Below are positions 47,766 through 56,355 of a DNA stretch of 64,000 nucleotides, piece after piece (position 1 is the stretch's first letter; every line of letters starts with the position of its first letter). This stretch comes from DASQZJ01 sp035638775. Lineage in GTDB: Bacteria > Pseudomonadota > Gammaproteobacteria > UBA5335 > SLRW01. Both the position numbers and the translations under genes were made by a program. The stretch covers positions 21,327 to 85,326 of the forward strand of contig DASQZJ010000014.1 of the NCBI GenBank assembly GCA_035638775.1, read 5' to 3'. The notes under the pieces were generated by a model. That model was not told where the DNA came from. It searched no databases and saw nothing but the letters and a program-made list of their open reading frames with translations.

Positions 47766-48356
47766 ATGGCGACGCCGACCGGGAAGACGTGGGACCTGCC
47801 CACGCGGGCACTGCACTGGGCGCTGGCCGTCACCATCACCGTGCAGATGGTCGACAGCTTCTTCATCGACGCGTCCGGAACGCGGGCCTTCTTTTACGTG
47901 CACGAGGCGATCGGCCTGCTCGCGGGGCTGATCATCCTGCTGCACTGGCTGTGGAGCTTCGCCAATTTCGATATCCGCCTGCTGTTTCCCTGGTCGGGGG
48001 ACGGCTGGGAGACCGTCAAGGCCGAGGCACACGACCTGCTTCGCGGCAGGCTGCCGGCGGGGGGACGCGAGGCCGGCCTGTCCAGCTTCGTGCACGGGCT
48101 CGGGCTGCTCGCGGTCACCGCCATGGGGCTGACCGGTTTCTTCATCTTCCTGGTCGTGCCGGGCGGTCGCGGCGCAATGGCGCACTCCACGCACTACGAG
48201 GCCTTCACCGACCTGTCCGCGGTACACGCCTTCTTCTCCTGGTTCGTCTGGATCTACCTGGGCGGCCATGTGGGCAGCGCCCTGGTCCATCTGTTCCGGC
48301 GCGAGCCCGTCTTTTCCGAGATGTTTCTCAACGGCGGGGCGGCGGAGCACGGCTGA
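47766..48356 (+). CDS. Cytochrome b561-type membrane protein
   Basis: 196 residues with four membrane segments. The His residues that bind heme fit the family (TRALHWALAV, FYVHEAIGLL, FVHGLGLLAV, YLGGHVGSALVHLF). Belongs to the prokaryotic b561/hydrogenase cytochrome b group that passes electrons between quinol and periplasmic partners. GGAGGAATC precedes the ATG. Monocistronic by position; convergent with the next gene. Confidence 0.85.
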   Translation: MATPTGKTWDLPTRALHWALAVTITVQMVDSFFIDASGTRAFFYVHEAIGLLAGLIILLHWLWSFANFDIRLLFPWSGDGWETVKAEAHDLLRGRLPAGGREAGLSSFVHGLGLLAVTAMGLTGFFIFLVVPGGRGAMAHSTHYEAFTDLSAVHAFFSWFVWIYLGGHVGSALVHLFRREPVFSEMFLNGGAAEHG

Positions 48357-48367
48357 ACCGACGGCGA

Positions 48368-49225
48368 TCAGCGAGAGGCGGGCGGCGGCGGGATCCCGAA
48401 CAGGGAGTCGAGCGCGCGCACGAGCCCGCGCGAGCCGCGCCAGGCGAGCCACGCGAAACCCAGCGGCAGCACGACCACTTCCAGCAGGAAGATGCCGACC
48501 ATGCGCGCCACCTGCTCGACGATCCGGTCGAATCCCTGTTTCAGCGTCTCGAGCGCCTGGCGCACGCGCGTGAGCACCTTCGCCTGGTCCTGAAGCTGGT
48601 CCACGACGGAGCCGCGCTCCTCCCGGGTCCGGGCGATCTCCTGCACCCCGCTGGTCTGGGCGTGCAGGGCCCGGGACGCATCGTCCAGCGGACCGGACAG
48701 TGCGGCGAGGTACACGCCCTGCGACGCCAGCACCACCAGCACGGGCGCGAACCGGATCAGCATCGCGACCCCGAAGACCCGCACCGCCACGCGGCCGGAT
48801 GCCCCCGCCCCGCCCCGCCTGCCGGACAGCACCAGCACCGGCAGCGCCAGGACCGACAGGGCGATCTTGACCGTCAGCGCGGACATCAGTGCCAGCAGGA
48901 CCTTCTCGGCCGCGAGCACCGCCAGCGCACCGAACAGCACCCAGGTGAAACGCTCCAGCAGGTCGTCCAGGGGCTCGAGAACCGCGCCCGCGGCGACCAC
49001 GGCGCCGACCCCGAAGGGCTCCACCTGGATCTCGGTGCCCTTGACCACGGCGATCGCCGCGTTGACCGCCCGGGCGCCGACGAATACGCTCACGCCCTCG
49101 CGGATGGAGCGATCCAGGTAGCGCGTGCCCGTCCCGGTGAGCGGCTGCGCCCAGGCGATCGCCACCAGCGCCAGCACCACGATCACCCGCGTCACCCGTC
49201 CCCGGCGCGATTCAGGGATGGCCAA
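48368..49225 (-). CDS. Predicted inner-membrane protein of unknown family
   Basis: 285 residues with a TTG start, AAGGGGG 6 bases upstream. Several hydrophobic stretches are visible: VIVVLALVAIAWAQPL near the N-terminus, two consecutive segments about residues 95-135, one around 150-175, and VGIFLLEVVVLPLGFAWLAW near the end. Between them is a coiled-coil-like charged region (about residues 190-235, QDQAKVLTRVRQALETLKQG). I cannot name the family. Its start overlaps the end of the SDR gene by 14 bases, so the two may be co-translated. Confidence 0.65.
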   Translation of the reverse strand: MAIPESRRGRVTRVIVVLALVAIAWAQPLTGTGTRYLDRSIREGVSVFVGARAVNAAIAVVKGTEIQVEPFGVGAVVAAGAVLEPLDDLLERFTWVLFGALAVLAAEKVLLALMSALTVKIALSVLALPVLVLSGRRGGAGASGRVAVRVFGVAMLIRFAPVLVVLASQGVYLAALSGPLDDASRALHAQTSGVQEIARTREERGSVVDQLQDQAKVLTRVRQALETLKQGFDRIVEQVARMVGIFLLEVVVLPLGFAWLAWRGSRGLVRALDSLFGIPPPPASR

Positions 49226-50066
49226 GCCCGCCCCCTTCGCGCGCCACGCCGGAGACCTGCGTGGCCCGGATCTGGCGGTCCATCACCCATTGCACGACGC
49301 CCGGGGCCAGGCGCTGCATCCACCAGGTGAAGCGGCCGCCCCAGCCGGGGATGATCATGAACCGGTTCCGGGCCAGCCCCCGCATCAGCTCGCGCGCCAC
49401 GCCGTCCGCCTCCATCAGTCCCGCCCCGCCGGAGATCGCCCGGGTCTCGCGCGGCTTGGTCACGTTTTCCTGGGCGAAGCCGGGGGTGTCGGTATCCGGC
49501 GGGCAGAGCACCGAGACCCGGATGCCATGCGGCCGGAGCTCGCTCCTCAGTGCCTGCGACAGGCCGACCAGGCCGAACTTGGAGGCGCAATAGTCGGTCA
49601 GGCCGTACACGCCGACGAAGCCGGCAACCGAGGACGTGTTGACCAGGTGGCCACGGCCGGCCTCCAGCATCGCCGGAAGCACCGCCTTGATCACGCGGAA
49701 TGTGCCGTGGAGGTTGGTGCGGAGCACGAACTCGAACTGCTCCGGCGTCACCTCGGTCACCCGCCGCGGGCGCGCCAGGCCCGCGCAGTTGACCAGCAGG
49801 TCGGGGGCACCCTGCGAGCGGTTCAGCTCGCCCAGGACCGCCTCCACCGCCGCGCCGTCGGTGACGTCGAGAACATGCCCCTGCACGGTGCGCTCCGGTA
49901 CGGGCCGGACCGCCGCGAGCTCCGCCGTGGCCACGGAAAGGCGGTCGGGATCCCGGCCGAAGATGTGCACGTCGGCGCCCCCGGCGACCAGCCTCCGGGC
50001 CACGGCCAGGCCGATGCCGCTGGAGCCCCCGGTGACGTAGCAGGTGCGATAGCGGGGTTGCTTCAT
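49212..50066 (-). CDS. Short-chain dehydrogenase/reductase (KDSR-like)
   Basis: 284 residues. Rossmann fold with TGGSSGIGLAVA (NAD(P) loop), NCAG, and the YCASK catalytic Tyr/Lys. The segment CPPDTDTPGFAQENVTKPRETRAISG matches the signature of 3-ketodihydrosphingosine reductase and near relatives, which is unusual for ordinary SDRs. A long-chain lipid ketone is a plausible substrate. Start ATG at 50066. The downstream overlapping membrane protein may be functionally linked. Confidence 0.85.
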   Translation of the reverse strand: MKQPRYRTCYVTGGSSGIGLAVARRLVAGGADVHIFGRDPDRLSVATAELAAVRPVPERTVQGHVLDVTDGAAVEAVLGELNRSQGAPDLLVNCAGLARPRRVTEVTPEQFEFVLRTNLHGTFRVIKAVLPAMLEAGRGHLVNTSSVAGFVGVYGLTDYCASKFGLVGLSQALRSELRPHGIRVSVLCPPDTDTPGFAQENVTKPRETRAISGGAGLMEADGVARELMRGLARNRFMIIPGWGGRFTWWMQRLAPGVVQWVMDRQIRATQVSGVAREGGGLGHP

Positions 50067-50351
50067 AGATCCTCCGCGCGCACGGACCCTGCCGGCGCGT
50101 CTCCCTGCGAACCGCCGGACCCCAGGTACACGGCGGGGCTGCGTGGCCTGGCGCCACGGAATACTGCGCGCACGGGATGTCGGGCTGGCGCGGCGCGGAC
50201 CCGGCTGCCCGATTCTTGCCGGCCATTTTCACCCTGCGCCGGCGCCGAAGGCCAGCCCCTTATCGGGGGTGACGCAGACAGCCGGCCGGGGGATGCGAGC
50301 CACAGCGGACGACCGGCATGCCGCCGGCCGTCCGCCGCGCGGTAAACGGTC

Positions 50352-52616
50352 CTATGGCCCGGTCCAGTCCCCCGCGTAGCAGGGATCAGCGCCGCAGGGG
50401 TCAATCACCGCGCCACCGATGCGCAGGAACGCCGCCGCCTGCCGTTGTGCCGTCAACGTGCGCCGCGGCGCCTCGTGCGGATCCACGCCGGCGCTGTCGG
50501 GGATGTTCTCCACCGGCGGAGGCGCGGTGCCGAGGATCGTGCCATCGCGTTCGCGCACCGGCCCGGTATCCCACACGAACAGGGCGTTGCCGCGGTAGGG
50601 GTAGCGCCAGATGCGGTCGACGCCCCAGAACGGGTGGTCCTCGTTGCCGCGGCCGGGATCCAGGATCGGCGTCCGCACCGCGGCACCGATGGTCCGGGCC
50701 TCGACCTCCGCCGACCAGTTGCTCACCTGATGGTCACCGTAGCCGATCTGCATGAGCACCCGGTGCCGCGGCGTATCCGGCAACGGATCGCCGGTCATGT
50801 GCCAGGCATAGCCATCCGCCTCGCCGCGGTCCCACAGCATCTGCATCAGGTCCAGGACCAGCGGGGTCTCGAGGCGATCCGGGTAGCTGCCGTAGAGGTA
50901 GTACAGGTACGCCGACCCGTCCACGCTGCGCCGGATCAGGGTGCTGTAGTTCATCCCGGTCACGCCCAGCACGGCGCGCGTGAAGTCCGGCGCCACCGCG
51001 GTCAGCGAGCCGCCCATGATGCCGCCCTGGCTGTTGCCGTAATAGAACGCCCGCCGGGTATCGATCGTCGACTGCCCGCCGAAGCGGAAGGCGTCACTGG
51101 AGCTGAACCCCTGCGGATGGATCATGGCCCGCGCCAGGTACAGGAAGTCCAGCATCCCCTGCTGAGCGCGGTCGACCACCGTGGACCAGTGGCCGATGTT
51201 CATCAGCCCCGCGACCGCATTCGACACGTCCTGGTCGGACATGCCGATCCAGTTGGTGGCGCAGAACATGATGTCGTTGCGATCGCCCTGGGTGGCCAGG
51301 TACTCGTTGTTGACCTCGCCATCGCTGCCGAACAGTCCGTGCCCGTAAAGCACCGCGCGCGCGGGGCGCACCCCGGTGACCTGCCCGGCGCCGTCAGTCG
51401 TCACCGCCGAGCGCGGGATGTTGCAGATGAAATCGGCCTGGTAGACGTTGCCCGGGATCCGTTGCGGCTCGTCGCTGCCGGGGGCGAAGCTGAAGCCTGC
51501 CCCGGCCGGACATCCGGGCTGGTCCAGGTAGCACGGGACGGTCAGCGTGCCCTCGACCCGCCGGATCGTGGCGTCATTCTGGCCGGCCTGGCAACCGCTG
51601 GTTCCGCAGGGCGCAAAATCGGTCACGCTCGTGACCGTGAATGCGGGGCTCTCGCCGTCGACGGTGAGGTCGGACAGGTCGTCGTCGCCGAGCGCCGCGA
51701 AGGCGCGGTCGCGGATCGAGAGCATGCGACCGGCCAGGCTGTGCTCGCTCGCCACGGTGAAATCCCACGCCAGGTAAAGGTGCCGACGCGGGATGCCGTT
51801 GCGCTGCAGGGTATGCAGCAGGCGCTCCATGTGCGCGCGGCGGGCCTCCACCACGGGGTCGTCGGTCGGGATCCGGTCGCGGTACACGCGGAATAGCAGC
51901 GGTGCCTGCAGGCGCTTGCCATCCGCCCCCACGAGGTTCCTCAGTGCCACAACGTAGCGGTGCCCCTCGCGAAAATTGACCGCCGGGCGGATGATCAGGG
52001 CCGTGCGGTCGGGCGGCGGCGGGGATCCGCTCTGGGTCGGCTGCCCGTTCAGCAGCTCGACCGAGCGCGACCGATCGAGCTCCTCCCACACGGGCCAACG
52101 CCGGCCGGTGGTGGTGTCGAGTACCACGACGGAGGCGTTGGGCCCGCCGTCGTCACCCAGCTGGTTGGCCGCGACGAAGTCGTTCGCCGCATAGGCCGCC
52201 GGCGTGTCCAACCCGGGAATACGCACCGCCAGCGCCGAACCGGGGCTGAAGCCGTCGGCCCGGTTCCAGTCGGTCGGGTCTGCATGCAGCCCCTGCGCAT
52301 TGGCGGGCATCGAAGCCTGCACGATGTGCACCCGGCGGCCCGTGGGCGTCGCCGCGTCTGCCCGGGTGAAGTAGTCGTTGGGGAACGGGTACAGGCACAC
52401 CGGCCCGTCCATGAAGTCGCAGCGTGACGCCGCCGCGTCGTCGATGTCCAGATGCAGCATCCGGTGGTGCGCACGGTAAGCGTGCAGGCCGCCGTGGTGC
52501 CAATCGCTCGATGCGCGCCCGCGGTCTCCGTGACGCGCGTGGGCCGCCGGTGCGAGCGCCAGCGCGGCCGCCACGAGGACGGCCGCCAGCAGGCTTGCGG
52601 TTGTGTTGCGGGTCAT
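50352..52616 (-). CDS. Large secreted alpha/beta-hydrolase (lipase/esterase-like)
   Basis: 754 residues. Signal peptide MTRNTTASLLAAVLVAAALALAPAAHA, then a long N-terminal part (LYPFPNDYFTRADAATPTGRRVH and further conserved aromatic strands) before an alpha/beta-hydrolase domain. The nucleophile is in YYGNSQGGIMGG (GxSxGG form). Several Cys pairs (CGTSGC, CDFMDGPVC, CGADPC) suggest disulfides, in line with secretion. Not closely similar to a family I can name; a relation to other large secreted lipase-like proteins is possible. GGAGGAG lies 5-7 bases before the ATG. Confidence 0.75.
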   Translation of the reverse strand: MTRNTTASLLAAVLVAAALALAPAAHARHGDRGRASSDWHHGGLHAYRAHHRMLHLDIDDAAASRCDFMDGPVCLYPFPNDYFTRADAATPTGRRVHIVQASMPANAQGLHADPTDWNRADGFSPGSALAVRIPGLDTPAAYAANDFVAANQLGDDGGPNASVVVLDTTTGRRWPVWEELDRSRSVELLNGQPTQSGSPPPPDRTALIIRPAVNFREGHRYVVALRNLVGADGKRLQAPLLFRVYRDRIPTDDPVVEARRAHMERLLHTLQRNGIPRRHLYLAWDFTVASEHSLAGRMLSIRDRAFAALGDDDLSDLTVDGESPAFTVTSVTDFAPCGTSGCQAGQNDATIRRVEGTLTVPCYLDQPGCPAGAGFSFAPGSDEPQRIPGNVYQADFICNIPRSAVTTDGAGQVTGVRPARAVLYGHGLFGSDGEVNNEYLATQGDRNDIMFCATNWIGMSDQDVSNAVAGLMNIGHWSTVVDRAQQGMLDFLYLARAMIHPQGFSSSDAFRFGGQSTIDTRRAFYYGNSQGGIMGGSLTAVAPDFTRAVLGVTGMNYSTLIRRSVDGSAYLYYLYGSYPDRLETPLVLDLMQMLWDRGEADGYAWHMTGDPLPDTPRHRVLMQIGYGDHQVSNWSAEVEARTIGAAVRTPILDPGRGNEDHPFWGVDRIWRYPYRGNALFVWDTGPVRERDGTILGTAPPPVENIPDSAGVDPHEAPRRTLTAQRQAAAFLRIGGAVIDPCGADPCYAGDWTGP

Positions 52617-52815
52617 TGGCAACTCCTCCCTGAGATATTTCTTAGTCCGCCTAACTGTTTTAGCAGAGAATCGCGCACCCGGCCTGCCGGATGGCAGCCG
52701 CCGTTGCAAGAGCGGCAGGCTGCGGGTTGAATGGGGGACATGGCGGACTCCCCCGGCACCGCGCCGGGGGGCGGCAGGAATCCCGAACATCCGGACATCG
52801 CAAGGAGACCCGCGC

Positions 52816-53256
52816 ATGGAATACCTGCACACGATGCTGCGCATCAGTGACCCCGACCGGACCCTGGACTTCTTCTGCGACAAGCTGGGCATGGTCGAGA
52901 TGTACCGCACGGACGTCGAGAAGGGACGCTTCACGCTGATCTTCCTGGCCGCGCCCGACGACGTGGAGCGGGCACGCGAGAACAAGGCTCCCATGGTGGA
53001 GCTCACCTGGAACTGGGACCCGGAAGAGCTCGGCGGCGGGCGCAACTTCGGTCACCTCGCCTACCGGGTGGACGACATCTACGCGACCTGCCGGAAGCTG
53101 ATGGACGCCGGCGTCACCATCAACCGCCCGCCGCGCGACGGTCGCATGGCCTTCGTCCGCAGCCCCGACGGCATCTCCATCGAGCTGCTGCAGAAGGGCG
53201 AAGCGCTGCAGCCGCGCGAGCCCTGGGCGTCGATGGACAATACCGGCACCTGGTAG
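52816..53256 (+). CDS. Glyoxalase I-like VOC protein
   Basis: 146 residues, close to lactoylglutathione lyase. All four metal ligands of GloA align: His5, Glu62, His80, Glu123 (LHTMLRI, VELTWNW, GHLAY, IELLQ). Lyase acts on the hemithioacetal of methylglyoxal and glutathione. GGAG lies before the ATG. Divergent from the secreted hydrolase gene and followed by the CoA transferase gene after 21 bases. A glutathione S-transferase gene 6 kb downstream is consistent with glutathione use. Confidence 0.85.
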   Translation: MEYLHTMLRISDPDRTLDFFCDKLGMVEMYRTDVEKGRFTLIFLAAPDDVERARENKAPMVELTWNWDPEELGGGRNFGHLAYRVDDIYATCRKLMDAGVTINRPPRDGRMAFVRSPDGISIELLQKGEALQPREPWASMDNTGTW

Positions 53257-53277
53257 GCCGGGCGCGCAGGCCGACCC

Positions 53278-54468
53278 ATGCCCGGACCACTGCACGGCTA
53301 CCGCATCGTCGACGTCACCTCAATGGTATCCGGCCCCCTGGCAACCATGATGCTGGCCGACCAGGGCGCCGAGGTGATCAAGGTTGAGAATCCCGCCGGG
53401 GGTGACCTTACGCGGCTGGCACCGAACCGGCAGGGCGGCCTTTCGGCGGCGTTCCTCAACAACAACCGCAACAAGCGCTCGGTGACGCTGGACCTCAAGC
53501 ACGACCGGGGCCGGGAGGTGTTCCTGCGCCTTGTGGCCTCGGCGGACGTGTTCGTACAGAACTTCCGACCCGGCGTGGCCGAGCGCATGGGGATCGGCGA
53601 AGAGGCCCTCCGGCGGGCGGCGCCCGGGATCGTCTACGTCTCCATCAGTGGCTTCGGCGAGCACGGCCCCTACGCGGCCCAGCCGGTGTACGATCCGCTG
53701 ATCCAGGCGCTGTCGGGGCTGACCACCATCCAGGCCGGCTCCGACGAGCAGCGTCCGCGCCTGGTCCGGACGATCCTCCCGGACAAGCTCACCGGCATCA
53801 CCGCCGCCCAGGCGATTACCGCCGCCCTGCTGTCCCGGGAACGGGGCGGTCCCGGCCAGCACGTGAAGGTGTCGATGCTGGGCGCGGTGATCGCCTTCCT
53901 CTGGTCCTCGGACATGGGCGGACAGACCTTCGTCGACCGGGAGATCTCCCAGCAGCGCGCGGCCAGCTTCATCGACCTCATCTACGAGACTGCCGACGGC
54001 TACGTCAGCGTCGCGGTGCAGTCCGACCGCGAGTGGCAGGCGCTGGCCCGCGCACTGGACCATCCCGAATGGCTGGAAGACGAGCGCTTCGCCACGCCGG
54101 CGCTGCGCCACGAGAACATCGACGAGCGCCTGGCGCTGACACAGGAAGCATTGCGCCCGCTGCGGGCGGAGCACTGCCTGGCCCGGCTGCGCGAAGCGGG
54201 GATCCCGTGCGCCCCGGTGCTGACGCGCAGCGAGATGATCCGGCATCCGCAGATCACCGCCAACGGGATCATCCTGGAGTCCGGGCACCCCCGCGCCGGG
54301 CGGCTGCGGCAGGCGGCGCCGCCGGCCCGGTTCTCGCGCGATCCCGCCGGCATCCGCCGCGGTGCTCCGGCGCTCGGGGAGGACACCGACGCCGTGCTCG
54401 CCGAACATGGCTATTCCGCCGCGGAGATCGACCGCCTGCGCCAGGCCGGGGCATTCGGCCAGGGCTGA
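53278..54468 (+). CDS. CaiB/BaiF-type (class III) CoA transferase
   Basis: 396 residues. Family III enzyme that moves CoA between carboxylates. N-terminal DVTSMVSGPLATMMLADQGAEVIKVENPAGGDLTR and RNKRSVTLDLKHDRGREV are the characteristic opening; VYVSISGFGEHGPYAAQPVYDP contains the stretch before the catalytic Asp. Substrate unknown. It follows the VOC gene at 21 bases and precedes acyl-CoA genes, so may help load the same substrate class. Confidence 0.9.
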   Translation: MPGPLHGYRIVDVTSMVSGPLATMMLADQGAEVIKVENPAGGDLTRLAPNRQGGLSAAFLNNNRNKRSVTLDLKHDRGREVFLRLVASADVFVQNFRPGVAERMGIGEEALRRAAPGIVYVSISGFGEHGPYAAQPVYDPLIQALSGLTTIQAGSDEQRPRLVRTILPDKLTGITAAQAITAALLSRERGGPGQHVKVSMLGAVIAFLWSSDMGGQTFVDREISQQRAASFIDLIYETADGYVSVAVQSDREWQALARALDHPEWLEDERFATPALRHENIDERLALTQEALRPLRAEHCLARLREAGIPCAPVLTRSEMIRHPQITANGIILESGHPRAGRLRQAAPPARFSRDPAGIRRGAPALGEDTDAVLAEHGYSAAEIDRLRQAGAFGQG

Positions 54469-54801
54469 CGGGAGAGCGACGCAAGGGCCCCGCCCCGGCC
54501 GGCGTCCCGGCGGCGCATGCGCCGGACCGGCGCCGATTGCGACGGCGCAAGAGACTCCCGCGAGGCCGCGGCCGACGATCGCTCCGGATCGCCCGCCGGT
54601 CGCGCAAGATCGTCGTCTATGGAACACTTTGGCCCCGGAGCATTCAAAGCAGTTGTGGTGTGCCGCAACGTACGGCGATCCACCACGCTGTTGCGAGGGG
54701 ACCGATTTCCGGGACCGGAAAGAGCCCGGAAGAGGTCCTCTTTGGCTTGTACGGGGCACGCAAATCCACTCCCAGGCAGAACCAGACAAGGGGCATTCAG
54801 G
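54469..54801. other. 333-base leader of the HtrA-type protease gene
   Basis: No gene seen. It contains the candidate envelope-stress promoter at 54621-54648 (reported separately). Otherwise GC-rich, with no terminator for the upstream CoA transferase gene recognised. Confidence 0.45.
54621..54648 (+). promoter_or_regulatory. Candidate ECF/sigma-E-type promoter of the HtrA gene
   Basis: GGAACAC (54621-54627), 16 bases, TCAAA (54644-54648), resembling the sigma-E form GGAACTT-N16-TCxAA. It is about 150 bases before the HtrA-type ATG, and degP-type genes are classic sigma-E targets. Confidence 0.4.
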
Positions 54802-56073
54802 ATGAAATCCAGAATCTTGGCGCTTGCCGCGCTGCTCTTCGCGGGCACCGTCGTCTACGCGGCGCTCGCCGCCGCACCTGTCGCGGATCAGCCGGCCTAC
54901 GCCCAGAGCGGCGGCCGTCTCGCCTACGAGCAGAACACCATCGACGTGGTGAACAAGTACGGGCCGAGCGTGGTCGCGATCAACGTCACCGTGAAGGGCA
55001 AGCGCGTCAATCCGATGGAGAACGTGCCGCCGCAGTTCCGGCAGTTCTTCAAGCAGTTCATGCCGCCCGGCTACAACAGCCAGCAGGGATTCCAGCCGGT
55101 GGAACGTGCCGCGGGCAGCGGCTTCGTGGTGGACAACCAGGACGAGATCATCACCAACTACCACGTGGTCGCGGATGCGCTGGAGAGCGACAAGGCCAAG
55201 CTCGCCAGCAACGCCAAGGTGACCGTACGCTTCGCCGGCGAAAAGAAGGAGCTTCCGGTGAAGGTGGTGGGCGTGGACCAGTCCTACGATCTCGCCCTGT
55301 TGCGGGTCGCGAGCAAGGACAAGGACAAGATCCCCAAGGACGTCAAGCCGATCCCGCTGGCCGACTCCAACAAGGTCCAGGTCGGCGAGAAGGCGATTGC
55401 CATCGGCAATCCGTTCGGCCTCCAGTCGACCGTGACCCAGGGCATCGTGTCCGCCCTGAACCGGCGCCAGGAGGCCATGGTGAGCGGCGTGCCGATCTCC
55501 TACATCCAGACCGACGCGGCCATCAATCCGGGCAACTCCGGCGGTCCGCTGCTGAACTCCAGGGGCCAGGTGATCGGGATCAACGACGAGATCCTGGCGC
55601 CCCACGGCACCTTCATCGGGGTCGGCTTCGCCATCCCCAGCAACCTGATCCGCGAGCACCTTTCCGAGCTCCAGAAGGGCGGGTTCATCAAGAAGGCGCA
55701 GATCGGCATCAGCGTGATCTCGCTCAACGACTACCCCGATTCCGTGCGCCAGACACTGAACCTGCCGGATCACGGCGTCATGATCGTCCAGGTCGCGCCG
55801 GGGGGCCCCGCGGCCAAGGCCAACCTGAAGGGCGCGCAGTTCACCGTGACCGTCAACGGCCAGCAGTGGCCGGCCGGGGGCGACATCATCCTCAAGGTGA
55901 ACGGCAAGGCCGTGAAGGACGCCTCGAGCCTGCAGTCCTACGTGTTCTCGCACAAGGCGGGCGACCACATGAAGCTGGAGATCCAGCACAAGGGCCACAA
56001 GCGCAACGTCACTGTGACGCTCGCGGTCCTGAACAAGAAGCAGGACCGTCAGCTGATGCAGCAGCGTCCGTAA
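54802..56073 (+). CDS. HtrA/DegP-type periplasmic serine protease
   Basis: 423 residues. Signal peptide or anchor at the N-terminus (MKSRILALAALLFAGTVVYAALAA). Trypsin-like triad visible: His in IITNYHVVADA, Asp in SYDLALLRV, Ser in NPGNSGGPLL. One PDZ domain follows, with the carboxylate loop region around YPDSVRQTLNLPDHGVMIVQV. Degrades or chaperones misfolded envelope proteins. AAGGGG is 8 bases before the ATG. Likely under envelope-stress control. Confidence 0.88.
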   Translation: MKSRILALAALLFAGTVVYAALAAAPVADQPAYAQSGGRLAYEQNTIDVVNKYGPSVVAINVTVKGKRVNPMENVPPQFRQFFKQFMPPGYNSQQGFQPVERAAGSGFVVDNQDEIITNYHVVADALESDKAKLASNAKVTVRFAGEKKELPVKVVGVDQSYDLALLRVASKDKDKIPKDVKPIPLADSNKVQVGEKAIAIGNPFGLQSTVTQGIVSALNRRQEAMVSGVPISYIQTDAAINPGNSGGPLLNSRGQVIGINDEILAPHGTFIGVGFAIPSNLIREHLSELQKGGFIKKAQIGISVISLNDYPDSVRQTLNLPDHGVMIVQVAPGGPAAKANLKGAQFTVTVNGQQWPAGGDIILKVNGKAVKDASSLQSYVFSHKAGDHMKLEIQHKGHKRNVTVTLAVLNKKQDRQLMQQRP

Positions 56074-56127
56074 CCCCGTCCGGCGCCGGTCCGTCCCGTC
56101 CGGGACGGACCGGCATTCCTCCTTCCA

Positions 56128-56159
56128 GCGGCTCCGCCCCGGCGGGGCCGCGTTTCTTT
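56128..56159 (+). terminator. Terminator after the HtrA gene
   Basis: 10-bp stem (56128-56137 with 56142-56151, one G-T pair), 4-base loop, then TTTCTTT (56153-56159). A second, 14-bp perfect inverted repeat at 56085-56114 lies just upstream without a T tract; its loop is only two bases, so it may instead act as a binding site. Confidence 0.6.
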
Positions 56160-56355
56160 CCGGCCCGCTCCATGCCGGGGGCGCCCTGCAAGGAAGCAAG
56201 GTGTTGCGCCAGGTACGCTGCCCTCGGGGTCCGCGCCGCGGCCGAACCGGTACCGCCCGGCTGCGCGATTTCGTCATCGGGTCCCGTGTCGGTTATGGTT
56301 GATGCAACCCGAAACCCGACGGCCGTGCCTGCCGTGTCCCCTCCGGAGTCCGACC

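Noticed and set aside
50305..50335. 13-bp hairpin after the secreted hydrolase stop as a terminator
   Set aside because: One mismatch and no T tract on the minus strand; too weak to call.
53320..56277. A 985-codon minus-strand frame opposite the CoA transferase and HtrA genes
   Set aside because: Runs across two real genes and their gap, with no recognisable domain.
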